This document shows positions 1 to 11,156 of a DNA stretch of 64,000 nt, one piece after another; within the stretch, counting starts at the first letter, position 1, and each line of letters starts with the position of its first letter. The notes beneath the pieces were generated by a model that saw nothing but the letters and a program-made list of their open reading frames with translations, did not search any database and was not told the origin of the DNA. This stretch comes from Allium sativum. Lineage: Eukaryota; Streptophyta; Magnoliopsida; Asparagales; Amaryllidaceae. The stretch lies in assembly GCA_030737875.1 (NCBI GenBank), contig CM060911.1:54492001-54556000 (forward strand), given 5' to 3'. A program made the translations under genes and the position numbers.

Positions 1-258
1 TGAAAATTATGACATCAACTGGGCCTGCGCTATTTTTGATGAGTTTGGAACCAAAATCTTTTCAATGGGTGAAAATACGTTATAACATGGAGTTTACCTT
101 ACACGTAGTTCCAAATTTTTGTGGTGTTGATTTCAAAGGAGAGGAGTTTGTCTCTAGAAAAGTCTTTAACCATGGAAATATGTAAATTATGAAGATTCCT
201 CGAATGTTTCAACCATAAAAAAAATTACAGAAAAAAGGAAAGATTAGCCCATGAAGAA

Positions 259-483
259 ATGGAAGAAGAAGAAGGGGAAGGGATGGAAGTTGAAGAAGAG
301 GAAGAAGAAGAAACTTCCATAGATAGTATTGAATATCCTAGAAATCCTATCAATCTATCCAACAAAACCATCCTTAAGAACCAAAAGATCATTATGGAGA
401 ATCAAAATATTCTAAATAGATCATTTATTAAGAAAATGGGTAAAATCTCCAAAAAAAAAATGAATAAGTTATTTGTAAATTAA
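259..483 (+). pseudogene. Glu-rich ORF fragment upstream of a copia 3' LTR
   Basis: A 74-codon open frame starts with an acidic tract (about 16 Glu in the first 22 residues) and becomes Asn/Lys/Ile-rich, with the end basic. No domain is recognised. It lies where SIRE elements carry an extra ORF after pol. The frame at 5-90 upstream, and another frame at 6-186, also look protein-like, which suggests one coding region broken by frameshifts. It may equally be chance coding in low-complexity purine-rich DNA. Function unknown. Confidence 0.25.
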
Positions 484-962
484 GATACAAGCTTGGACTT
501 TCATCATTATCATCTTCATCCTACTAGTTTTATCTTGTTCGATCTTAGTTTCATTATGCACCATCTTGTATCTTATTTTCTTTTAGATAATATTATATAT
601 CTCTTTATGGGATGTTGTCTAAAAATTACCAATGAGAATCTATCGTTCCCTTTTATTAGATTTGCTTGTCTCCAAAATTACTTATTTAGTGTTATATAAT
701 GTGTATATATACACTTAATCATAATACTAAGAAACAAAGCAAAATACTAAAATTCAAAGGGGCATGTCGACATGCGACTTCCCCCTATGTTGACATCCAA
801 TGACTAATTTTTGGTGGTTTTTTTAAAATTCCAAATTTCAAATCGGCATGAAACTAAATAACTACCTTATGTCTCTTCACTTCAAACTGTTTCTTCTATA
901 ATAAAGTGCTCTAAACCTATTCTAATCAATTCCTACCATACTTCTTCTTGTATCTTCGATAA

Positions 963-1139
963 TGGATTCTCCAGTTAACAATTTAAGTGGATATCTTAAA
1001 GAAACACTTAATTGTTTCAAGAATATTCTTACTTTTATTCTTTAGAATCAACGTCACTTAGAACATAGTCAAATATAGATGATCAAGGAGCAAGAGAGGC
1101 ATTTCGATGCAATTCGTTGGATGATCTCAGCCCTTAACT
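963..1139 (+). pseudogene. Broken frame, candidate C-terminus of copia extra ORF
   Basis: From the ATG at 963 one frame runs 59 codons to a TAA at 1137-1139, interrupted by two TAG codons. The residues between are amphipathic and charged (Gln, Glu, His, Lys) with helix-like spacing of hydrophobics, as in the coiled-coil C-terminal part of SIRE extra ORFs. It lies about 780 bp before the LTR. The family assignment rests on position and composition only. Confidence 0.25.
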
Positions 1140-1902
1140 AAGGCGATCTCGAGGGAAATCCACAAGGAACTCTCAATAAATATAATAAAGAATAGGATAA
1201 CATTAAAGCAAACTCTATCTTTGGAAAAGATGGATCAGTGGAATTTCCTAGGAATATTTGGTTACCTATATAATTTACATTTGATTGTTGTGGTTTTGAT
1301 TGTTTAAATTGATTGATTGGCTTAATAACATTACGTTTGATTTGTTTGGAAATAAACAAAAGATCAATTTGGTTTGACAAACCACTTGCTATATTATGAA
1401 TTGTTAATACCCTTATGATTATATTTATGTACTTATACTTATGACAAACTATTATCTTAAAAATATAGGATTAGTAGTCTTTGATTTGTCTGGTATATTA
1501 TGGACTTGCTTAACTTAACTGGCTTGACTAACTTAATTGACTTAACTAGATTGTTTGAAATATACTCGTACACATATATGTGTGTGTAATCATTTTTTTT
1601 TTCATATTCTTACTGTACGTTTAGTCTAGTATTAGTTTAATAGAGAATTTAATAGTACTATGGTACAGAAGATTGGGGAGTTATATAGTTTATTATAGGT
1701 TTAGTTTTAGGATAATTTTTGTTTAGGAAAGGTTTTGTTGATGAAGGGGCAGAAGTTATAAAATAATAGGCTTAGAGTAAGGGGAAGTTAGTAAAGTAAA
1801 GGGGGAGCTATTAGAGTAAGGGGGAGCTATTAGAGTAAGGGGGAGCTGCAGGGGAATCAAAAGTATGGTAAGTATATTTTATAAATAATGGTTATCATCA
1901 TT

Positions 1903-1915
1903 AAAAGGGAGAGAT
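1903..1915 (+). other. Polypurine tract of copia element C
   Basis: A purine run (AAAAGGGAGAGA) lies directly against the TGTTAGG start of the LTR. It would prime plus-strand synthesis. It fixes the following LTR as the 3' one and the element as plus strand. Confidence 0.75.
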
Positions 1916-4150
1916 TGTTAGGAACTGAGATGATGGTTTTGATGACAAAAACCATTTTTAAATATTATTATTATAAAATATATATACTAACACTATTATC
2001 TATATATGTGTGTGTGTGTGTATGCAGGATATATATGCAGATATAGAATATTGAAGATTGCACAGTATAAAGACTCAACACTAAGAATGAATACATAAAT
2101 ATTGAAGACACATGAGTTTCAAGATCGAGACTTCAAGATAAAAATAAGAATCTAGATTTTTTTGTTAAAACTTCATAATAGCACTAAAATTGTTAATCTT
2201 CTTTTCTTATGGGATGGAACCCACTTCTATCTTTGTTAATAGGAAGGAATCCAAAGAGGGATGGAACGCACGACCAACTCCATTTTTGGCGAGAACCGCT
2301 AGGGATGGCAATGGGGAGGGTCTGGGGTCCAAACCCAATTGACACGCCTCTGTTTTAACCCATTTAGACCTGACCCATTGGGTTCTCGGGGCGGGTTGAT
2401 CCGCGACCCGCTTTGGGAGGTCCGGGTCTAGGGTTGGGTTTGGGGCACGGCTATCCCGTCCCAACCCGATCCGCATTATTGAAACTTTATTGAAACACTT
2501 TTTATAAATGTTGTAATTAGTTGCTGATCTTCTAGGTGTACATGGTTATTTCTTGAATACTATATTATTTCAATCAACAAGCTAAAAAAATTTCGTAGTA
2601 TTAACTTGCATTAATGAAAATCATACAATAACAAATGCATACATTTTGAACCATTATCTTACGACACATTTTATTATATTTTCTTATCATTGTAAACAGA
2701 TTATTATTTGTGTATAATTTATCATTTAGTGATTCTAAAAATATAAATTTGTATACACTAGAACGTAATTTCACCCGATCATGGGGCAGGTCGGGTCTAC
2801 CCTGACCGTACGAATTTTGGGTATAGGGCAAAATTCCAGACCCGCACCAGGTCTACAGAACGGGTTTGGGTTGAGGTTTAAAAAGCCCGCGGTGGGTTTG
2901 GGCATGATAAACCTACCCCAACCTGCCCCATTGCCATTCCTAGGAATCACGGCTTGACATGATGTAATGCTCTGCAAGTAGGAACACACAAAACCACTTT
3001 AAAATGGTTTTTAAAATTTCCTTTTTATAGGTTTTCTCTAAAAATGTTTTAGCCTTAAAACTCTCCTTAGCTTTTGTTTCCAAAATATTTCAAACATCGT
3101 TTCACTTTTAAACTTACTTAACAACTTGTTTTAAAACATCTCTTATTCTTAAACTTACTCAACAACTTGTTAGAAAACATCTCTTGATTTTAAACTAATT
3201 TCCAGTTTAAATATTTTAAGTCTTAAATCTCAAAATTATGCTATATGCTTAAGTTTTAATATCACTTTTATACATATATTTTTTAGTTTATATCCTTACG
3301 CCATTATACTATCTTACATTATAGGTAAATAGTTTGTTTAAACTAAAGAATTACTTCGATCTATTTATACATCTTTTCCACTTTCTTTTACCAAAAATTA
3401 ATTTTCAATTTTAGAATAAGAATATCGACATCATGGGTACCACATATCGACATTGTGTCCGTTGACCTCAAAATTATGACTTTCAAAAGAAGTGTATATT
3501 CGTTCAAATTTCTTCATGAACGGACATGGTTGTTGCTTCTCTATAATTATCTAACTAGAAAAAAAAAATTGAACAACTTTTTCATATATTCTCTGTACTT
3601 CTCCATTAATCCATGCTCTTATATATTCATATTTTCAACTGTACCAAAACTCTGCCGAATTCTTTTGTGAATCAAACTAGAACCTCGTTTTATCTAATTC
3701 TCTACCCTTTATCAAAGATCAAAGTGCTATCCAAAGTTATATAATTATTTGTAATATAAAGTATATTGAGTCTCTCTACTTAAGGTGTGGTTGTGCCTGG
3801 AAATTATTTAGGTATTCTTGTTCCCCGTAAATCGACAGAGTTTTCCCCGAACTCGGAGACATGAGGGTACTCAAAGCGTTAGAAATTGAGGATTGTAATC
3901 TCGACACTGGTTTAATAAAAATCTGCACAAGGTATTGGTGCAAGACTAGATGTTGGGCTACTCCAAACCAATATAATAACCCTAGTGTGTTCTTTCTTTT
4001 TTACTTCATTTATTTACTTTTTGCATCTATGGCTAATTTTGTGGTTGTTCTGTGTTTGAATTCTACATTTGTTTGTGTTAGTGTTTAATTCGATTCACAC
4101 AACTCTTAAATACCGTTAAAATTTATTCACCTCCCTCTAGTGTTAAATCA
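1916..4150 (+). repeat. 3' LTR of copia element C (contains a MITE)
   Basis: The LTR begins TGTTAGGAACTGAGATGATG immediately after the polypurine tract, a typical SIRE-type start. The right end is placed at ...AAATCA (4150), just after a TTCACCTCCCTCTAG segment that in SIRE elements lies at the LTR end. That boundary is approximate because the partner LTR is outside the window. Without the 643-bp MITE it is about 1.6 kb, a normal size for this lineage. A (TG)n run lies near 2008-2021. The short ORFs inside it look like chance. Confidence 0.6.
2300..2942. mobile_element. hAT-like MITE
   Basis: The element is bounded by inverted repeats: TAGGGATGGCAATGGGG at 2300-2316 and its inverted partner CCCCATTGCCATTCCTA at 2926-2942 (one mismatch). 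These termini are common in plant non-autonomous hAT-type elements. GC-rich subterminal arms with GGGTC/GACCC motifs flank an AT-rich centre. The flanking 8-mers are AGAACCGC (2292-2299) and GGAATCAC (2943-2950); they match at 5 of 8 positions and all three differences are transitions, as expected of a decayed 8-bp target duplication. No transposase is encoded. Confidence 0.75.
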
Positions 4151-4462
4151 GCCTTAAGATCCTTAATCTTCATCCTCCTTTCATCCTCGTCTTCTTGCAT
4201 CAAATTATCTCAGTCGCCATTATCCCTTCTAATCAACTTCATACCCAGACAAATCTTCTCTCATCTCCATCTGCCACATTGGCAGACATGCAGCCTCACT
4301 CCTCTATGTTTCTAGAACCTCCGTTGAACCCATTAAGGCCATGCTTCCTTAAATAAATCTCCTTAACACTCTTTCTTCTTCCACTAAACAGTCATTTCTC
4401 CTAATTAATTTCTCTAGAAACTAAAAATGTATGAATTAAGATGAAAAGCCCACCTTAAGTTT
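4151..4462. other. Unassigned spacer between elements C and B
   Basis: About 310 bp of C/T-rich sequence between the end of the copia LTR and the start of B. I see no gene, repeat or signal that I can support. It may be the tail of C or host DNA. Confidence 0.4.
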
Positions 4463-6373
4463 TGTAACACCCTGTTATCCAAGATCGAAACCACAATTAT
4501 ATATATGCTACAATTATCTCTAATGTCCACTTTCAACGATAGAAAACTAGATGTTAACAAACCACAATATCAGTAAACATGGAAGTATGAAAAACTTTAT
4601 AATACATTCTTTGGTATAATCATTCATTTATATAACCCTTTCTTCATATAACCCGTCAGAGAATATATAAATTATTACAAAAATATTCTCTAAGAAAAAC
4701 ATATGACGATGCCCCTACGATTGTTCAGAATTTAAATATATATGCAACAACAATGTTGTCGATACATACGTCAAAACAAACAGTAGCGCTCCTAAATAAC
4801 TACAACCTCCTGCTTACCTCTGGAAGCTTATTCAATGATGCATCTGAAAACCACTAGCCTACTCAAATGAGCGCCCAAGAGTTAAAAGGGGATGCAAAAA
4901 CTTTGGGTTAGTCAACCAACTCGTGTGAATAATAATCCATTCTACCTGATAGATATATACATTTAGCGGGACCATGCCCCAATGCTGAAGGGGTTGGCCC
5001 CTTGCTAGTATCAAGCTCCCTCCAAAACATCCCCATAAATTTTTCACTTTAGTGGTTTGTACATAAACAGAGTATCACAAGTGACTTTATAAATGTGCAG
5101 TATGAAACACACAGTAGATTCCACATTCCTGTTATTCCATATTTCCCACCATTTCCATTCTTTAATGACTCCCTATCATTTTTATTCTTTTCATTAGGTT
5201 TCGTTGCATGTTTTGCAAGGTAACACCCCACTAGCATTCGAACATGAAACACCTCACATGATGCATGAAGCAATGAGTCTTTTCCTATGATATTTGCACT
5301 ACGCAATTCAAGGTAACCCTTTTTTAGGCAACATAATCATCCCTTTCCATTTATTTGATTTCCGCACCGCACGAAGCAATAGAGTCATCCCTTCATATTC
5401 ATTTGACTTTTGTACAATGCGAAACAACGGAGCCAACTTCTTAATATAATCTTTGTACTACGCGAAGTAATAGAATCCTCCTTCAGATCCCCTTCTCATG
5501 CTTCGCAAGGTAACCTCTACTTACAATAGGACCAAAGGCTTATCCTTTTATTTGATTAGTTCCTCCAATTCCTCTTCCCTATTGGTTTCCCTAATGCTTA
5601 ACTAGTTCCCCTAATTTATTTCACCTATTGGTTCCCCTAGCGTTCACATAATTGGAAATGTCATATCCATCATTTCCCATCAATAACATATGCAATTTTC
5701 AGTGATGTGCTACCAAATCAATTAACATTTTTCTTTGAAAGTAACCCCCTTCCGAATCAATGAGTCAATGGTCTTTCACTCTAAAGGCAAACCCCTCAAA
5801 CATCATTCATCATTCACCTCCGAAAGGCAACCTCTTCCGACTTCATAAGAAATCAATCAACCATTTACTCTGGAAGTTACCCATTTGACACCATGCAATT
5901 CCCCCGAAAGGAAACCTTTTCGGATCCATGCAATCAAGCACTTAACCAAGACCTTGTGTCAAAACCATGACCGCAAAGTACAACATGGAGCCTCTAACCC
6001 TTTTGCGCAATCATAAAATAAAATTCCCTTTGCTTACATTACCGATGCCAATAACCTTTTTAGACAAAGCCTCAAATACTTTGAAAAAATATTTCCTTCT
6101 GGCTCGGTTACCATGTCCAAGGAAATAAGTTGAGGAAAACGAGTTTATGAAGGCATGCCATCGTAGGCAATGGTTTCGATAGTTTGGAATCTCTTCCTGT
6201 TTAAAGGTGTAAAGTCCTTATTCAAAGCAATTTCTTTTTTATAAAAAAAAACCTTTTGTCCCTACCGAAAGGGTGGAGGCGAAAGTCTCTTATAGAGAAG
6301 TTTACTTTCAAAACGTATAATTATCAATACTAAAGCTCCTCAGAAAGATAAGAGGCGGTCGTCAGAATACTTC

Positions 6374-6413
<40 letters not shown>

Positions 6414-7337
6414 ATTTCAAATATCCAGTGCAACTAAAGAGTGGCTACTGAGAGTATCATAATGTTGCTTCCGGAAAGATAATGGTATTGATAGTAAATA
6501 TGAGTGTATTGACTTATTTTCTTATAAAGTACTACTTTGTGCTTGCTCCACCATTTCTAAGGCTTATAAATTAAAATATTAATCAGATACAGTCTTTTTA
6601 CAGTACTTTTGTACCGACCATGTAATATATGTATATATACTTATTAATCATTCTAATTTAGCATGCAAGCCTTCCCTAAACAATTCAATCTTAGAAAATT
6701 CATAACTAATTCATATGTCCATGAAAAATATGAAATTCTAAACCCATCTCCAAAATCATATAACGAACATCGTACCAGAAATCTATGGCATTTGGAGATT
6801 TCTAACACTAGGTTTTATCATTAAACCTAACCATTTCCATGTATATAAAAACCATATAAACATGTCAAATATAGCTACTGATTTCGCACCAATTACCATT
6901 GTATCAATCATTAAAAACTAATATGAACAAACACAACTTTCGCTTATTTCCCTAACGAACAAAACACAAGGGTAAGAGTACTATTCACCTTGATTAGTTG
7001 AGGTAGCAGATTTGTTAATGAAGTTTCCAAGCTTTAATTCCTAGCATTTTTCTTCTTCCTTATTTTAACGGCCGACCACCTTAGTTTTCTTTTTGTTTTT
7101 AGATTGAATGAAAATCGTAACAAAATGTAACAGGATATGAGTGTATATAAGGGTCGAAAGTATACCACTTTACCACCCTCATATTCCCTTCCTTAAGCAT
7201 TGTTTCACTTTTTTCTAAGACCAACCTATTAGTTAATTAATTAAACACAAATCTCATTTCCTCCTCCCCACATTATTCCTATTTAATTTAACCAATTAAG
7301 TTCATGAATAATGTTACTTAAAATTGGGTGAATTACG
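4463..7337 (-). repeat. Left LTR (3' LTR) of element B
   Basis: It starts TGTAACACCCTGTTATCCAA. On the plus strand it ends where a CT-rich tract (the polypurine tract on the minus strand) begins; the terminal CA reads CG. It aligns with 56888-58639: shared blocks include GTTATCCAAGA, GAACTAGATGTTAA and the CATTTTTATTCTTTTAATGAGG-type region near 5180/57410. Identity is low, with many indels. It holds an (AT)16 run at 6379-6410. No ORF in it looks real. Confidence 0.75.
6379..6410. repeat. (AT)16 microsatellite
   Basis: Uninterrupted AT dinucleotide run of 32 bp inside the left LTR of B. The aligned part of the right LTR ends just before this point because G is inserted there. Confidence 0.95.
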
Positions 7338-7350
7338 TCCTCCCCTTCTT
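7338..7350 (-). other. Polypurine tract of element B
   Basis: On the minus strand this reads AAGAAGGGGAGGA directly before the LTR. It is preceded by the GAGGACGAAATTCTTTTAAG context that commonly ends pol in such gypsy elements. It fixes the minus orientation of B. Confidence 0.75.
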
Positions 7351-7810
7351 AAAAGAATTTCGTCCTCAAAATTCAATCAAGGGCTAAACAAGCAATCACA
7401 ACAACTTAGCAAACAATAGTGTTCCCCACTAGCGAACAATCTATAAAGCCACATAGATGTTACCGAAAGAAAATCAGCGAAAGACTCTATAATCTTGGCA
7501 TTTGTCTCCCAAGTACAATATCTTTAGTCAGAACTTCACTAAACTTTCACCGATTTAATTGTGTCTTGGTTATCAGTTTCCTTTCCTCTCAATCTACAAC
7601 ACGAACCAGTCATCTCACGATAATCAAATAAGGTTCCACTAACAACTCTTCTAATACGCTCAGATCAATGGTAACATCAGGATCATGAAATAGTTATGCA
7701 ATTGTGATAAATGTAACGCATTATGGACTCCCGATAATCTATATGGTAGCTGCACCCGATAGGAAAGCCTCCCAATATTTTTCAAAAGAAAAGAAGGCCC
7801 AATAAACCTT
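7351..7810 (-). pseudogene. Element B, integrase C-terminus/chromodomain remnant
   Basis: Minus-strand translation from 7810 downward gives the pattern of the region after the integrase core: a GP.....N.GRLSYRVQLP-like segment, then SGVHNALHLSQL. This matches the widely conserved 'YRL.LP..L..VHNVFHVSQL' block of gypsy integrases. The following chromodomain-equivalent part is scrambled by stops. The piece is cut at 7810 by insertion of A and continues at 19103. Confidence 0.65.
7806..7810. other. Target site duplication of A (left copy)
   Basis: ACCTT, identical to 19098-19102. The two copies flank the exact TG...CA ends of A. Confidence 0.92.
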
Positions 7811-8054
7811 TGTAACACCCCGTGTTTTCTGTTAACATTAAACAATACTTAATTTTAAATGTGAGAATCAAGGGGAACGAGTTACGCCATTGTGTTCGTC
7901 TCGAAATTCTAGTTGAGATAGATCCTAGTTTGCGTAAATTGGACTTCGTATGAAGAAGTTATGGCTGTCGGAAGTTTCCAGAAAATCAAATTTAAATTCA
8001 AAAACGAATTCATACTCAGAACTGGGCAGGGCAGGAAATTTCCTGCCCAAGGCC

Positions 8055-8130
8055 AGGTCGACCAGGGGGTCAACCTTAGTGTCGACCTCCCCTTTTAGGT
8101 CGACCTCAGCGTTGACCTCGTGGTCGACCT
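8055..8130. repeat. GTCGACC palindrome cluster in A 5' LTR
   Basis: Five GTCGACC/GTTGACC-type units within about 76 bp, several extended to the palindrome AGGTCGACCT. The same cluster is present in the 3' LTR at about 16329-16393. It could be a regulatory array in U3, but that is inference. Confidence 0.75.
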
Positions 8131-8716
8131 TCCCCCCCCCTCGGGCAGATCTGAAAGATGACGATTTTGTGACTCAGTGCTAAGTCATTAGGGCTGAGGT
8201 GTCACCCTATCTTGACTGGATGGTCTTGATTGATTCTAGGTTAATCGGATGGCCTAAATTAATCCTAAATTCTATATAAACACATGTAGACTCAAACCCT
8301 AAAACCTAATCAAAATTAGAACCATGGCCGTCATGCTATCACCTTGCAACCTTGAATAGCCATCATAAACTAAAGGAAAAGTAAAGCTAATCAACTCAAT
8401 TCAACTCAAGTCTATAACAACTACAACAACAAATTTGTCTACTTCAAAGGCGAGCTAAATCAATTTCAGAACTCAGATTTCAGAACTTAAGACCTTCTTT
8501 GAGTTGTGAGTTCAATTTCTTTAATAAAATAACTAACAAGTTAATTAGGTTGAGTTATAATTTGGGTTATATGGCTATGTTTGTAAAACATTTGGAAAAA
8601 TGCGATATTTTGTGAATGTATGCTAGTTGTACATAATGATAGTTTTTGTTGTGAATCCCTTTGTATATACCCAACCATCTATGTTTAACCTGATTCATGT
8701 TTGACATCATTGTATA

Positions 8717-8915
8717 TGCAAGTTTGGGTGTAGATTATATGCTAGTTTCTATATGAATTGTATACAAGTTTACATGTGAATCAAACAAAGTGACTATATG
8801 CAAGTATAGAAATTGGACTCACATATATGCAAGTTTACCCCTTTAGATTTAGACTTATGACATAAATAGTTTTTATGCAAGTTTGCGACTATGGCTTATG
8901 CAAGTTTTGGGTGAA

Positions 8916-8958
<43 letters not shown>

Positions 8959-9183
8959 AGTTTACCCCTTTAGATTTAGATCTATGACATACAAAGTTTT
9001 ATGCAAGTTTGTGACTATGGCTTATGCAAGTTTTTGGTGAAAACTATATTTATATATGCAAGTTCACACCTTTATGCCTATGTTTAGATTCATGACAATA
9101 CAAAGTTTATGCAAGTTATGTTGTAATCCTTATTTGCAAGATTAGATCCATTTTGTGTGTTATGCAAATTTGGGATGTTTCAT
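8717..9183. repeat. Interspersed TGCAAGTTT repeats with (AT)n and a local duplication
   Basis: The motif TATGCAAGTTT, or a close variant (TATGCTAGTTT, TATACAAGTTT), recurs roughly a dozen times. A block of about 120 bp beginning GCAAGTTTACCCCTTTAGATTTAGA is present twice (about 8829 and 8956), separated by an (AT)n run at 8919-8955. The 3' LTR has this block once (about 17099) and no AT run, so the duplication postdates insertion or was lost from the other LTR. Confidence 0.8.
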
Positions 9184-9458
9184 ACCTTTTATGTGCTAGA
9201 CTAATTGCTAGTCTAATATACATACATGTCATGATAAATGAAGATGGGGGTAATATTCAATATACACATATTGAGAATTGGCATAATGGCCTTGAAAAGG
9301 CATACAATTAATTTAAGACATTAATTGGAAAAATTGGCATTTATGGACATAATTGAGACAATTATAGACATAAGTATATTTGGAATTTATTTACAAATTT
9401 GAATAGGGATATTAATCCAATTTGGAGTTTAATAAATATGTGTAATAATAAACCGCCT

Positions 9459-9675
9459 AAGACACGAGGTTAGACTCTTTTGTGGTGTAAGACTGCCCGG
9501 ACCCGCCCGACAAATCCAGCAGCCACAAATGCCAGTTTAATGTGAGAGGTCAAAGGCATGAATTAAATATGTAATAGTTGTAAAGACACGAGGTTAGGCT
9601 CGTTTGTGGTGTAAGACTGCCCAGACCCGCCCGGCAAATCCAGCAGCCACAAATGCCAGTCTAATGTGGGAGGTC
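9459..9675. repeat. Two 93-bp direct repeats in A 5' LTR
   Basis: Units at 9459-9551 and 9583-9675 both run from AAGACACGAGGTTAG to GAGGTC and contain ACTGCCCGGACCCGCCCG-like and CAGCAGCCACAAATGCCAG segments. The same pair is in the 3' LTR (about 17618-17709 and 17741-17822), with a short deletion in its second unit. The duplication is therefore ancestral to the insertion. Confidence 0.85.
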
Positions 9676-10953
9676 TTTACAAGGTTACGGTGTTAATGAA
9701 CTAAGAAACACTTAACCAGATAAACATGTGGTGGGACATGGGGGGTTAAGTGGGTGCCTTGGGTGGCATGTGAAGTTAATAGGGTGCCTTGGGTGGCATG
9801 AGAAATACGATTAGATGCACTTAACCAAGTTTGAAACATGTAAGAAGACATAAATAAGAATGGGGTTAAGTAGGGAAAACCTTAAAGGGGACCAAGCATA
9901 GGTGGAAAGCTTGTGTCATGCATGGGGGCCCTTTTCAAACCAGTAACCCATTAAGTATCTTTGTGGGCTCGACCCAAGTCCAGCACGGGACACGCGTACC
10001 GGATTTGATTGTAAGAGGTCAAAACGGGTTAGCGGTGGTAACGCAAGTCCAACGGGGTCATGTGTGTGTGTGGCCCCAGGCTGGTAGGTAAGACATTGTT
10101 GCATCATGTAGATATAAGCCGTGCATTTTGGTGGTATCGAGTTGCCACTTTGGGGAGTGATACACCCCACTGTGGGGCCAGCACGGGTATATACGAGTTA
10201 GGGAGCCGATCGAATGGGGTTAGTGGTACACCTAGTGGAGATAGGGGCAGACGACACCTATGAAGGCAGCTAGGGGTACACGAAACTACCACTATCATTT
10301 CATTATTAAGTCCTGTAGGCAAGATCAACTTTTAGGGTGTTTGGTGCGGTGCAGTGTAGTAATTATTTTATAGTGATTAGGTGCGCCTTTAACATTATTC
10401 TTGTTCACCTTATTTCCTTTGTTTGGTCTATCATACCCATTTGTTCACAGTCATTTCCTAATTTTCCAGCTTATGCCTTGTCCTAGTTACTTAATGATTA
10501 TATTGTTAAAGTTATTTCACTCCCCAGACTTTATATCTGACTCCCTTTGCTTCCACCTCTTTTTTTCCTTCCCCCCCCCCCCAAGGTTCTCAGGGTGGGA
10601 CTATCACTAGTGGAGATTGATTTGGATAGCTTTATCTCTCTCTTTTTGGAAGTTGCTTGGATCGCTGAAATAAAGTTCAACCTATCTTACTTATGGCTAT
10701 TTTATGTTGGGGTTATATCTTCCATTTTCATGTACTCTGATTTAATCAAGATGGATATTATGTACTTGACTCTAGTCTTTGGGTTTTTTTGATGATGTAA
10801 CCAAACCTATTTATTTACCGCTGCAATGAATGAAGTTTTAAATTTTTAAGTACTATTTTATATCTATCTTGTTCTATACACACTTAAAAATGCTCCATGG
10901 AAGTTAATGCATTCCCTTTGTGAGTGACATTAATGGACGTGGGGTGTCACACG

Positions 10954-10965
10954 TGGTATCAGAGC
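10954..10965 (+). other. Primer binding site of A
   Basis: TGGTATCAGAGC two bases after the 5' LTR, complementary to the 3' end of plant initiator methionine tRNA, the usual primer for these elements. Confidence 0.9.
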
Positions 10966-11156
10966 TGAAGGTTACCAGAACAGATAAGATATTTTGAAAA
11001 CTATTTTTCAAAAGCATTTTATAAAGAAATACTTTCAAAAGTATGTTTTAAGGAGAATATCTTCGAGAGAAAAGTTTATTTTAAAAAACATAACCCCAAG
11101 AGCCATAAATCTTTCTTTCGAATTCTTCATTTAAATCTCTTCATTTTCTTTTCAGC

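Larger units (their letters stand above)
1..1915 (+). mobile_element. 3' internal part of a SIRE-like Ty1/copia element (C), decayed
   Basis: This AT-rich stretch ends in a polypurine tract followed by an LTR beginning TGTTAG. The bases just before that tract read like the TCATCAT..AAAAGGGAGAGA signature typical of SIRE/Maximus copia 3' ends. No recognisable reverse transcriptase or integrase is present, so only sequence downstream of pol is in the window. Open stretches at 5-186, 259-483 and 963-1139 are probably fragments of the extra (env-like) ORF carried by SIRE elements, but that assignment is inference. The rest (about 490-960 and 1140-1880) is AT-rich and unassigned. Purine-rich GGGGGAGCTATTAGAGTAA units repeat around 1798-1850. 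Confidence 0.55.
7811..10951 (+). repeat. 5' LTR of element A
   Basis: 3141 bp, starting TGTAACACCCCGTGTTTTCT and ending GTGGGGTGTCACA. It contains a GTCGACC-rich cluster (8055-8130), many copies of a TGCAAGTTT motif (about 8717-9183), an (AT)n run, and two 93-bp direct repeats (9459-9551 and 9583-9675). It is 127 bp longer than the 3' LTR, mainly because of a local duplication that includes the (AT)n run. The poly-C tract at 10571-10582 is also longer than in the 3' LTR. ORFs in it look like chance. Confidence 0.92.

Noticed and set aside
2207..2989. Minus-strand ORFs in the MITE
   Set aside because: They come from the GC-rich arms of the MITE and show no transposase motif.
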